Source: CAZXEU01 sp964639665
Lineage (GTDB): Bacteria > Bacteroidota > Rhodothermia > Rhodothermales > Bin80
Direction: 5' to 3'
DNA length: 18,197 nt
Assembly: GCA_964639665.1 (NCBI GenBank)
Contig: CAZXEU010000104.1
Coordinates: 1-18,197 of the forward strand
Shown: in pieces, positions 1-7,054 of the stretch
Layout: each line of letters begins with the position of its first letter
Position numbering within the stretch: position 1 is the first letter of the stretch
Position numbers and translations under genes: made by a program
The notes under the pieces: model-generated
Told to the model about the DNA's origin: nothing
Seen by the model: only the letters and a program-made list of their open reading frames with translations
Database searches by the model: none

Positions 1-32
1 CACTGTGGAAAGGGCCCGGAAAAAATTCCTTC

Positions 33-84
33 GGCCTCGAGCTTCGAGGCTCCGCAGCTCGCTGCTCCGCCTCGAAGCTCGGCC
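33..84 (-). terminator. Compound hairpin followed by a T-run, likely terminator of the AAA ATPase gene
   Basis: The arms 39-50 and 69-80 are perfect 12-bp complements. They are extended outward by GGCC at 33-36 and 81-84 (with a 2-nt bulge on one side) and inward by GCAG/CTGC at 54-57 and 62-65 around a 4-nt loop. Read on the minus strand, the hairpin is followed after about 7 nt by six T (complement of 20-25). That suits a rho-independent terminator for the minus-strand gene ending at 136, although the gap is longer than usual. The left arm is itself near-palindromic (35-40 with 44-49), and the heptamer cggcctc recurs at 32, 80 and 111. It could therefore instead be a dispersed REP-like extragenic repeat. 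Confidence 0.5.
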
Positions 85-135
85 TCTCTTAATCCAATTT
101 TAATTGTCGTCGGCCTCAATCTATATTGACGTTGA

Positions 136-1077
136 TCAGACCTGTTGCTCTTTTGACTTTTTCCTGATGAGATCAGCCACAAGAGATACTGCGGCAGGAT
201 GCAATCCAAGCTCCGGTTCATCCAGCATGATTACTCCGGGCAACATCCTGGATGGCATGTTCAGCAGGGCTATGAGCGCGAAAAGCCTTAGCGATCCATC
301 GGACGACAGGTGTGCGCCTATGGTCTTTTCGCCCCGTCCGGCCCCCCATCGGAGCGATACCCTGCCGTTGGATTCCTCGATTTCAAACCTGTCAAAACTG
401 GGAAGCACCATGTTAATCTGGCGGCAAATCCACTCGTATCGCACCAGGTCTTCCCGCTCCAGTCTGTAAATGATTGCAGCAAGATTGGCTCCGCTGCTGC
501 GCAACCGGTTATTGTCGCGGACATCCCAGAGCTTCTTGAAATCTGAAGTGATTGATGTATTATGAAACTGGAAGACTGTGCAATCTCCGAGAATACTGAC
601 AATCTCTTGTGCCGTGAATGGATTGAAAGGGCCTCCCGTCATCTCCTGAGTTGCAAAGACAATATTGGCCTCGGCATGGCCGCTTCCAAGCGGGGTATAA
701 GGTGTTTCCCCGTCCACGCCCTCTTTTATAAACCTGAAGGCTTCGTACGTAAAGTTCAGCCTGTCCGGATGGGCATGCGCCAGAGCAAACTTGTAGTCGT
801 TGCGTCCCCGTTGCGTGCTCAACCGTATCTCGGCCTCCATAACCGCAGTATTTGCACTTCCCTCGAACAGTTGGTCATCTGCGCCACCATGCCTGGCAAC
901 GAAGCCCGCCAAATCATGAGATCCGAGCATCCAGCTGAGCATCTCGAAAAAGCCCATAACGTTGGACTTGCCGGATCCGTTGGCGCCGATCAGAACGGTG
1001 GCCGCCGGGATGGCTTCCAGCTTGAAATCTGCGAGTGAGCGGAAGCCCTTAATGTGGACAGATTCGACGCGAGTCAT
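136..1077 (-). CDS. RecF/SMC-like AAA family ATPase, apparently C-terminally truncated
   Basis: This is a 313-aa ATPase of the single-gene AAA_21/RecF-like type. The N-terminal strand IKGFRSL leads into Walker A GANGSGKSN at about residues 32-40. A Walker B/ABC-signature region lies near the end, with SSDGSLRLFAL and MLDEPELGLHP. Relatives, as I recall them, run about 370-390 aa and continue after the position of EQQV with a conserved ...TQSPLL... segment carrying the switch histidine. Here the frame stops at TGA directly after EQQV. In the +1 frame only LINVNID follows before another stop, so a one-base loss alone does not restore the full end. It is separated from lspA by 211 bp and looks like an independent accessory gene. 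Cellular role unknown; relatives occur singly and near defence genes. Confidence 0.75.
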   Translation of the reverse strand: MTRVESVHIKGFRSLADFKLEAIPAATVLIGANGSGKSNVMGFFEMLSWMLGSHDLAGFVARHGGADDQLFEGSANTAVMEAEIRLSTQRGRNDYKFALAHAHPDRLNFTYEAFRFIKEGVDGETPYTPLGSGHAEANIVFATQEMTGGPFNPFTAQEIVSILGDCTVFQFHNTSITSDFKKLWDVRDNNRLRSSGANLAAIIYRLEREDLVRYEWICRQINMVLPSFDRFEIEESNGRVSLRWGAGRGEKTIGAHLSSDGSLRLFALIALLNMPSRMLPGVIMLDEPELGLHPAAVSLVADLIRKKSKEQQV

Positions 1078-1288
1078 GCAGGATGTGGCTGCTCTGATAG
1101 AAGATGCAGCTTTTTCCCTACAGCCTTGTGCGGCTTCGTTCGGTCAGCACGCCGCACGGACCCTGCTACCCTGATAATTCCGTGCACGGCATTTCGCCAC
1201 CAGGGACAGCCGTGACAATCCATGCAGAGCCCGCGGCGCCGGCCGACTCAGGAATCCTATTGCTGTGCCGGTTTTCCAGCCTGCGCTC
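1078..1288. other. Intergenic region between lspA and the AAA ATPase gene
   Basis: These 211 bp hold no gene that I can support. A 7-bp inverted repeat, GTGCGGC at 1128-1134 and GCCGCAC at 1151-1157, could form a hairpin with a 16-nt loop, but no T-run follows on the minus strand. The promoter of the ATPase gene and the end of the lspA transcript must lie here, but neither can be placed with confidence. Confidence 0.4.
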
Positions 1289-1900
1289 TTAGCCGTACGG
1301 CAGCTCTGCTACGGGCGGCACCTCTTCCTCTGCCAGCACTTCGCCTTCCAAAGGTGGCTCTTGGGTCTCGGCCATTGATAGGTGGAATTTCTTCTGGAAT
1401 ACCAGGATGCCGATTACGCCTCCGACAATGGCAATGTCCGCAACGTTGAATATCGGAAACACGGACAGGTACGTCCCCCCGATTAGTGGAACGGAGGACG
1501 CGACGAAACCGCTCCAGAGATCCAGATGGATGAAGTCTACCACATGTCCCTTGAAGAATGGGGCATAGCCAAAGATCATGCCGTAGAAAAGGCGATCGAC
1601 GATGTTGCCCAGTGCCCCTCCCAGTACGCATGCCAGGCTCACGCAGTATGGAGCGTACCCTGCGCGAACGTGCACCAGATAGATTACAATCAGTATCGTG
1701 GCAACAATGGAAAACCCGGTAATCAGTCCGGCCGGGCCGAACGTGATGCCAAACGCCATCCCGGGGTTTTCCGTGAACGTGAAATTGAGCCAATCACCCA
1801 GCAACCCGACCGATCTACGCGGTTGCAAATTCAGTCGTACGGCAATCTTGGAAGCTTGGTCGGCGGCAAGTACCCCCGCCACGATCCACGCAAGCCGCAT
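1289..1900 (-). CDS. lspA: Lipoprotein signal peptidase (signal peptidase II)
   Basis: This 203-aa integral membrane aspartic protease cleaves the signal peptide of prolipoproteins at the lipobox after diacylglyceryl modification. The family signatures are clear: DQASK near residue 14, TENPGMAFG at 43-51, the first catalytic aspartate in GNIVDR (D102) and the second in FNVAD (D155). Four hydrophobic segments are visible. The C-terminus from about residue 172 is an acidic, proline-rich cytoplasmic tail not needed for catalysis. It is the last gene of the operon, 13 nt after the dksA-like gene. A likely substrate is encoded in the same window: the TesA lipoprotein. Confidence 0.96.
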   Translation of the reverse strand: MRLAWIVAGVLAADQASKIAVRLNLQPRRSVGLLGDWLNFTFTENPGMAFGITFGPAGLITGFSIVATILIVIYLVHVRAGYAPYCVSLACVLGGALGNIVDRLFYGMIFGYAPFFKGHVVDFIHLDLWSGFVASSVPLIGGTYLSVFPIFNVADIAIVGGVIGILVFQKKFHLSMAETQEPPLEGEVLAEEEVPPVAELPYG

Positions 1901-1913
1901 AATTCAAGGCTCC

Positions 1914-2321
1914 TCAGCGCTTCTGCTTCCGCTTGGCCGCTATAGAGATTTCTGTGTGGGGCACCGCCTCGAGCCTTTCCTTGGCAATGGGATTGCCCGT
2001 CACCTTGCAGATGCCATAGGACTTCTTTTGAATGCGATCCAACGCGCGGTCCAGATAACCGATAAATTTCTGCTGGCGTGCTACCATCAGGTACAACTTC
2101 TCCCGCTCCATGGCATCCGTTCCGGCGTCTGCCATATGAAAACTGTATGCCGAATCGTTTTCCGATTGCTCCCGTGAATCCTTCAGCTGCAGTTGCATTC
2201 GCTCGATGTCCTCAACCGCACTGCGGCGTTTCTCCAGGATTATGCTCTTGAAGAAGTCGAGCTCATCGTCCGTGAACGGTGTCTGCGGCAATCCGTCCGT
2301 TTGCTGTGCTTCGCTAGACAT
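1914..2321 (-). CDS. DksA/TraR family regulator lacking the zinc-binding cysteines
   Basis: This 135-aa protein has the DksA architecture. A long coiled coil (about residues 18-100) carries an acidic tip, MADAGTDA at 63-70, and is followed by the C-terminal finger-like segment YGICKVTGNPIAKERLEAVP. In canonical DksA four cysteines bind zinc here. Only the first remains (C105) and the others are T, I/S and similar residues, so zinc is probably not bound. This form is usual in Bacteroidota. DksA-type proteins enter the RNA polymerase secondary channel and tune rRNA and stress promoters, in some species together with ppGpp; that role is inferred from the family. The gene sits between ileS (12 nt upstream) and lspA (13 nt downstream). 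Confidence 0.9.
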   Translation of the reverse strand: MSSEAQQTDGLPQTPFTDDELDFFKSIILEKRRSAVEDIERMQLQLKDSREQSENDSAYSFHMADAGTDAMEREKLYLMVARQQKFIGYLDRALDRIQKKSYGICKVTGNPIAKERLEAVPHTEISIAAKRKQKR

Positions 2322-2333
2322 CGCCTTGCGTCT

Positions 2334-5300
2334 CTATAATTGCATCGCCGCAACGCGGGTAAGTCCCAGTTCCAGCGAATGATCGCCAATCCTGAATGCG
2401 TCAGTGACCTCACCCCGGGGTGCGTAAACGCGTTCCAATTCCCTCGCCAGCGTTTCGTTCCGAATCCAAGCCTCGTGGCGCGCAAGGGCGTGTGCCAGAA
2501 TGTCAGGTGCAACAAAGAAAATATTGATGCGGTCGGTTACACGGAATCCGGCCTTTTTGCGCAGATTCTGGATCCGGTTGATGGCTTCGCGCGCCATTCC
2601 TTCGTCAACGAGCTCCGTTGAGAGCCGGGTATCCAGGGCAACCGTCACTCCTGCTCCCTGGCCGACGAGCCATCCCTCAATTCCACTGGTCGTGATCTTA
2701 ATGTCGTCGCGTCCCAGCTCAAAGGCGCGCCCAACAACCTCAAGGGTGATAGATCCACTCAGGGCAAATGCGTCGAGGGAAGCTTCGTCCAGATCGCGGA
2801 CAGCCTGCGCGACAGCTTTCATATTCTTGCCGAGTCGCTTTCCGAGCCGCCGATAGTTGGGCCGCGCCTCGCGTCTGACAATGGGACTCGAGCCCGTTAC
2901 GTACTCGATGTCCTTGACATTCACCTCACTCATGATGATGCCGGCAACGGTGGCCAGGGTCCTTTCCTCGGCGGCATCACCCGTCACAACCAGAAGACGC
3001 GAAAGCGGCTGCCTGATATTGAGTCCCGACTGGTTTCGCAAGGCAAGTGCCGCGGACGACACGGCCTGTGCAAGGCGCATGCGTTCTTCCAGCTCGGGAT
3101 CCCGCATGTGCTCTTCCGCCTCCGGGAAGGCGGCCAAATGAACAGACTCCGGCCTTGATGCCAATGATCGGAACAACCACTCCGCAAAGAAGGGAGCCAG
3201 AGGAGCCACCATTTTCGCCACGGCCAACAAAGAGGCATATACGGTCTGGTAGGCGGCCCACTTTACCTCGGCTTCATATTCCTCCTTGGCGGACCAGAAT
3301 CGTCGCCGCGAGCGCCGTATATACCAGTTTGACAGCTCATCCACAAAGTGCTCCAGGGACCTGGCCGTGCGGGTCGGATGGTAGGCAGCCAGCGCGGCGT
3401 CCACCTCTGCTATCGTAGTCTGAAGCCGGCTCAGGATCCACCGGTCAAGTTCCGGGCGCACTTCGAGCGGAACGGCAGCCGCGGCAGGCGAAAAACCGTC
3501 GATGGCCGCATACGTCGAATAAAAGCTGAATACATTGGCCAGCGTGCCGAAGAACTTCCGGTCCACTTCCGCTATCCGACGTTCGGAGAATCTGATGTCT
3601 TCCCACGGAGGAGAATTGCTCATCAGGTACCAGCGGACGCGGTCGGCCCCATACTTGCCAATGACATCAAACGGGTCCACCGCATTGCCCTTGGTCTTCG
3701 ACATCTTCTCCCCCTTTTCGTCCAGCACTAGACCATTTACAACGCAGTTCCTGAATGCCACCTCTCCGCGCACCAGTGTCGCTATGGCGTGCAGCGTATA
3801 GAACCATCCACGTGTCTGATCCACGCCCTCGGCGATAAAGTCCGCCGGGAAACTCCGTTCGAATGCCTCTCGATGCTCAAAGGGGTAGTGCCACTGTGCA
3901 AAGGGCATGGCACCCGAATCAAACCATACGTCGATCGTCTCCGGCACCCGGCGCATAGTCCCTCCATCCGGCGCTGCCCAGGTAATCTCGTCCACAAATG
4001 GACGGTGCAAATCCAGATCCTTAAGGGAATAGCCGCATTTCCGCTCAAGCTCCGCCACCGAACCCACCACTTCCAGGTAATCCGGATCCCGATCCGAAAC
4101 CCAGATCGGAAGAGGCGTACCCCAGAACCGGCGGCGACTCAAGGCCCAGTCCACGTTGTTGGCCAACCATTCCCCGAATCGTCCTGCGCCGATGGACGAT
4201 GGCTGCCAGTTTATGGTCTCATTGAGGGCCACCAGGCGATCCCGGAGGGCGGTCGTGCGAATAAACCAGCTCTCTACCGGATAGCTCATCAGCGGCGTAC
4301 CCTTGCGCCAGTCGTGCGGATAATTGTGCAGGTAAGTCTCCTGCCGGTACAGCTGGCCGCGCTGCCTCAGGTCACGGACAATGGTCCTGTCCGCCTCCTT
4401 GAACCACATTCCGCTGACCAGGGCAGCCTTTTCGGTAAACCGGCCCCGATCATCAATGGGGTTGATTACGGGCAGGCCCTCCCTTTGCCCGACAGCGTAG
4501 TCATCGGCACCGAATGCCGGCGCAAGGTGCACGATTCCAGTTCCGTCTTCGGTCGAGACAAAGTCGGCAGCCACCACGCGCCAGGCGTCTTCAGCCTCAC
4601 GGGCAAAGAAGTCAAACAAGGGCTCGTACCGCAGATCCACCAGGTCGCATCCCTTCAGGCGCCTTTCTACGGCGTATTCCGCCTTGAGCGCCTCGAGCCG
4701 GGAGGCTGCCAGAATCAGCGACCGGTTTTCCTGGCGAACCTGTACGTATTCGACGTCCGGGCCCACGGCCAGGGCCGCATTGGAAATCAGGGTCCAGGGC
4801 GTCGTCGTCCAGACCAGGAAAAAAACTTCCGGCTGGTGCTGCAGGCGAAACTGCACGTACACGCTCGGATCCTGAACTTCCTGGTATCCCAGGCTCACCT
4901 CGTGGGAACTCAGTACGGTGCCCGAGCCCGGGCTGTACCACTGGATCTTCTGGCCCCGATAGATCAGCCCCTGGTCGAACATTTGCTTCAGGAGCCACCA
5001 AACGCTCTCGATATACCGGTTGTCAAACGTGATATACGGCCGCTCGAGATCTACCCAGTACGCCATCCGTCGCGTGAGCTCATCCCATTCATCCTTGTAG
5101 GCAAGCACGCTCTTGCGACAGGCTTCATTGAAGCGCTCCATTCCGTATTCCAGGATTTCCTCTCGACCGTCAAGCCCCAGCTCCTTCTCCACCTCGATCT
5201 CCACAGGTAGCCCGTGCGTATCCCAACCGGCCTTGCGTTCGACGCGGTATCCCTTCATGGTCTTGTACCGGCAGAAAACATCCTTGATGGTTCTTGCCAG

Positions 5301-5480
5301 CACGTGATGGATGCCCGGGTGTCCGTTTGCCGTTGGCGGACCCTCGTAAAACGAGAATGTCGGCCCGTCCGAACGCGCCTCGATGCTCTTCTCGAAAATC
5401 CTTGCCTCTTCCCACCAGCCAAGAACGGCAGTCTCCAGGGCTGCAGGCGACGCCTTTGTAACTTGTTCGGGTAGCACCAT
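2334..5480 (-). CDS. ileS: Isoleucyl-tRNA synthetase, type 2, with GIHH signature
   Basis: This 1048-aa class Ia synthetase charges tRNA-Ile. The N-terminal signature region is GPPTANGHPGIHHV (residues 47-60). Aligned to the usual HIGH tetrad, the motif reads G56-I57-H58-H59. The second signature is KMSKT at 592-596. The CP1 editing domain is present, with TTTPWT near 226 and GTGIVHLAPAFGADDY near 313. The anticodon-binding region follows, from about residue 690. The C-terminal cysteine zinc finger typical of E. coli-like (type 1) enzymes is absent and the protein is about 110 aa longer than E. coli IleS, which places it in the eukaryote-like type 2. ATG is 14 nt after the phosphorylase stop. 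No T-box leader is visible, as expected inside an operon. Confidence 0.97.
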   Translation of the reverse strand: MVLPEQVTKASPAALETAVLGWWEEARIFEKSIEARSDGPTFSFYEGPPTANGHPGIHHVLARTIKDVFCRYKTMKGYRVERKAGWDTHGLPVEIEVEKELGLDGREEILEYGMERFNEACRKSVLAYKDEWDELTRRMAYWVDLERPYITFDNRYIESVWWLLKQMFDQGLIYRGQKIQWYSPGSGTVLSSHEVSLGYQEVQDPSVYVQFRLQHQPEVFFLVWTTTPWTLISNAALAVGPDVEYVQVRQENRSLILAASRLEALKAEYAVERRLKGCDLVDLRYEPLFDFFAREAEDAWRVVAADFVSTEDGTGIVHLAPAFGADDYAVGQREGLPVINPIDDRGRFTEKAALVSGMWFKEADRTIVRDLRQRGQLYRQETYLHNYPHDWRKGTPLMSYPVESWFIRTTALRDRLVALNETINWQPSSIGAGRFGEWLANNVDWALSRRRFWGTPLPIWVSDRDPDYLEVVGSVAELERKCGYSLKDLDLHRPFVDEITWAAPDGGTMRRVPETIDVWFDSGAMPFAQWHYPFEHREAFERSFPADFIAEGVDQTRGWFYTLHAIATLVRGEVAFRNCVVNGLVLDEKGEKMSKTKGNAVDPFDVIGKYGADRVRWYLMSNSPPWEDIRFSERRIAEVDRKFFGTLANVFSFYSTYAAIDGFSPAAAAVPLEVRPELDRWILSRLQTTIAEVDAALAAYHPTRTARSLEHFVDELSNWYIRRSRRRFWSAKEEYEAEVKWAAYQTVYASLLAVAKMVAPLAPFFAEWLFRSLASRPESVHLAAFPEAEEHMRDPELEERMRLAQAVSSAALALRNQSGLNIRQPLSRLLVVTGDAAEERTLATVAGIIMSEVNVKDIEYVTGSSPIVRREARPNYRRLGKRLGKNMKAVAQAVRDLDEASLDAFALSGSITLEVVGRAFELGRDDIKITTSGIEGWLVGQGAGVTVALDTRLSTELVDEGMAREAINRIQNLRKKAGFRVTDRINIFFVAPDILAHALARHEAWIRNETLARELERVYAPRGEVTDAFRIGDHSLELGLTRVAAMQL

Positions 5481-5494
5481 GATAGTCGCTGGCT

Positions 5495-6343
5495 TCAGGT
5501 CGCCTGCTGTCGCTGAACCAGGGCTGACATCAAAGCCGTGAGCCTGGGCTCCGCGATACTGGCCGCCTCCAGCACCAACTCCAGTGTCACGGGCTCAAGT
5601 GCATCCGGAAAGCACTCGTCCGTTACCACGGCGACGCCCAGGACCCTGACGTTCATGTGCCGCGCAACTATAACCTCCGGAACGGTACTCATGCCAACCA
5701 CATCGGCGCCGATGTATCGCAGGAAACGGTACTCGGCCCGGGTCTCGAGATTGGGTCCCACTACCGCCACGTATACACCCTGCTGCAGCTTGATTTTCAG
5801 CTCAAGAGCGGTCTCTTCTGCCAACTTCTGCAGTGCGGGATCGTACGGAGCGCTCATATCAGGAAAGCGCGGGCCCCACGCATCGACGTTGGGACCTACC
5901 AGCGGATTCACACCCTGAAGATTGATGTGATCCGTAATGAGCATGAGATCGCCCCGGCGAAAGGCGGGGTTCATTCCGCCACACGCCGTAGAGATGAACA
6001 GCGTATCAATGCCAAGCGCCGCCAATACGCGTACCGGAAAAGTGACCCGCTGCACCGTGTAGCCCTCGTATACGTGAAAGCGGCCTTGCATTACGACTAC
6101 GTTCACGCCTCGCAGCGTTCCGAATATCAGCCTGCCGTGGTGGCTTTCCACGGTCGAGACCGGAAAGTGCGGTATTTCATCGTAATCAAGCGCCGTCTCA
6201 ACCACGACTTCCCGGGATAGCTGGCCCAGGCCGGTACCAAGGATGATGCCCACCCGGGCCTGGTGCTGCGTGAGCCGGCGAATTTCTGCGACCGCCGCAC
6301 CAACGCGGGCAAGCTGGGTTTCTGCGTCCAGGTATTCGTGCAT
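5495..6343 (-). CDS. Purine nucleoside phosphorylase (trimeric, inosine/guanosine type)
   Basis: This enzyme phosphorolyses purine nucleosides to base plus ribose-1-phosphate (salvage). From the chosen start it is 282 aa. Motifs include the phosphate loop ILGTGLG (34-40), ESHHG (66-70), QGRFHVYEGY (86-95), TACGGMNP (119-126), the base-binding glutamate in PNLETRAE (E200), VGMSTVPE (216-223) and TDECFPDALEPV (241-252). In mammalian-type enzymes an Asn follows VT; here it is Asp, a variant that I associate with Bacteroidota relatives. The frame extends upstream to 6427, but that would overlap yggS by 77 nt. The ATG at 6341-6343 has AGGG just before it and lies 7 nt after the yggS stop, so I take it as the start. 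Confidence 0.93.
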   Translation of the reverse strand: MHEYLDAETQLARVGAAVAEIRRLTQHQARVGIILGTGLGQLSREVVVETALDYDEIPHFPVSTVESHHGRLIFGTLRGVNVVVMQGRFHVYEGYTVQRVTFPVRVLAALGIDTLFISTACGGMNPAFRRGDLMLITDHINLQGVNPLVGPNVDAWGPRFPDMSAPYDPALQKLAEETALELKIKLQQGVYVAVVGPNLETRAEYRFLRYIGADVVGMSTVPEVIVARHMNVRVLGVAVVTDECFPDALEPVTLELVLEAASIAEPRLTALMSALVQRQQAT

Positions 6344-6353
6344 GTGATCCCTA
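6344..6353 (-). promoter_or_regulatory. Ribosome binding site deciding the phosphorylase start
   Basis: On the minus strand the sequence is TAGGGATCAC followed by ATG. The yggS stop codon TAG runs straight into AGGG, which sits at normal Shine-Dalgarno distance from the ATG at 6341-6343. Most other starts in this window have no comparable motif, so this one is informative. It also suggests translational coupling between yggS and the phosphorylase. Confidence 0.55.
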
Positions 6354-7052
6354 TGGTTGGCGCCTCGGTCCGAAAACGCTCGAACCGAGCCTGATGTGCG
6401 TTGCGCCCTCCTCAATAGCCACCTCAAAATCTGAACTCATGCCCATGGAAAGTACTGGCCGTTCCGGGAATCCGTCCCATGTATCAAGAAGCTCGCGCAA
6501 CAGTCGGAATTGTGGTCGCACGGTCTCCGGATTATCTGCTGGCGCAGCAAGCGTCATCAGGCCTACAATTCGCAGGCGTGGCAGTACGGCAATCTGGCGC
6601 AGCACTTCTGCTACGTGATTTGCGTGAAGACCGAACTTGGTCTCTTCCTGCGATACGTTAACCTGCACGCAGCAGGCCAGCGATCGTCCGAGCTGCGCGG
6701 CCCGCACGTTCAATGCCCGGGCCAGCCTCAGGCTGTCCAGCGCATGAAACATATGGGCATGAAGGACGGCGTCACGTGCCTTGTTTCTCTGAAGATGTCC
6801 TATCATGTGCCACCGGGCATCGGGGAAAGCTGCTGCCTTGGCGGCCAGCTCCTGCATCTTGTTTTCTCCCAGATCTTGCAGACCGGCCTGCAGTGCGGCT
6901 TCGACCACATCCAGCGAAAAGGTCTTCGTTACAGCTACCAGCGACACTTCGCGCGCGGAGCGCCCCGCGCGCTGGCAAGCGAGCGTCACTCGTTCCCGCA
7001 CCTTCTCCAGCCTCTCTCCTATTGCACGCACGACTGGTGTGCCATCCGCCAT
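6351..7052 (-). CDS. yggS: YggS/PROSC family pyridoxal-phosphate homeostasis protein
   Basis: This 233-aa single-domain protein has the fold of alanine racemase barrels. The PLP-binding lysine is K43 in LVAVTKT. Other family hallmarks are DLGENKMQE (about 76-84), WHMIGHLQRNK (about 101-111), the QVNVSQEETKFGL segment and the phosphate-binding LSMGMSSDFEVAIEEGATHIRLGSS stretch, of which I cite only key parts. Members have no known enzymatic activity and buffer cellular PLP, affecting amino-acid and vitamin B6 balance. Length is normal. ATG lies 2 nt after the permease stop, and the phosphorylase follows by 7 nt, so it is firmly inside the operon. Nothing is unusual in the sequence. Confidence 0.95.
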   Translation of the reverse strand: MADGTPVVRAIGERLEKVRERVTLACQRAGRSAREVSLVAVTKTFSLDVVEAALQAGLQDLGENKMQELAAKAAAFPDARWHMIGHLQRNKARDAVLHAHMFHALDSLRLARALNVRAAQLGRSLACCVQVNVSQEETKFGLHANHVAEVLRQIAVLPRLRIVGLMTLAAPADNPETVRPQFRLLRELLDTWDGFPERPVLSMGMSSDFEVAIEEGATHIRLGSSVFGPRRQP

Positions 7053-7054
7053 GC

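Noticed and set aside
33..84. Integron attC site or CRISPR repeat
   Set aside because: The hairpin lacks the RYYYAAC/GTTRRRY core sites of attC, and there is no repeat-spacer periodicity. A terminator or REP-like element fits better.
1128..1157. Possible terminator hairpin between lspA and the ATPase gene
   Set aside because: The 7-bp arms have a 16-nt loop and no T-run follows on the minus strand; too weak to call.
3789..5210. Open frame of 473 codons on the plus strand inside ileS
   Set aside because: It is antisense to the conserved catalytic and editing domains of ileS, has no family motifs or plausible hydrophobic pattern, and such frames are common opposite GC-rich genes.
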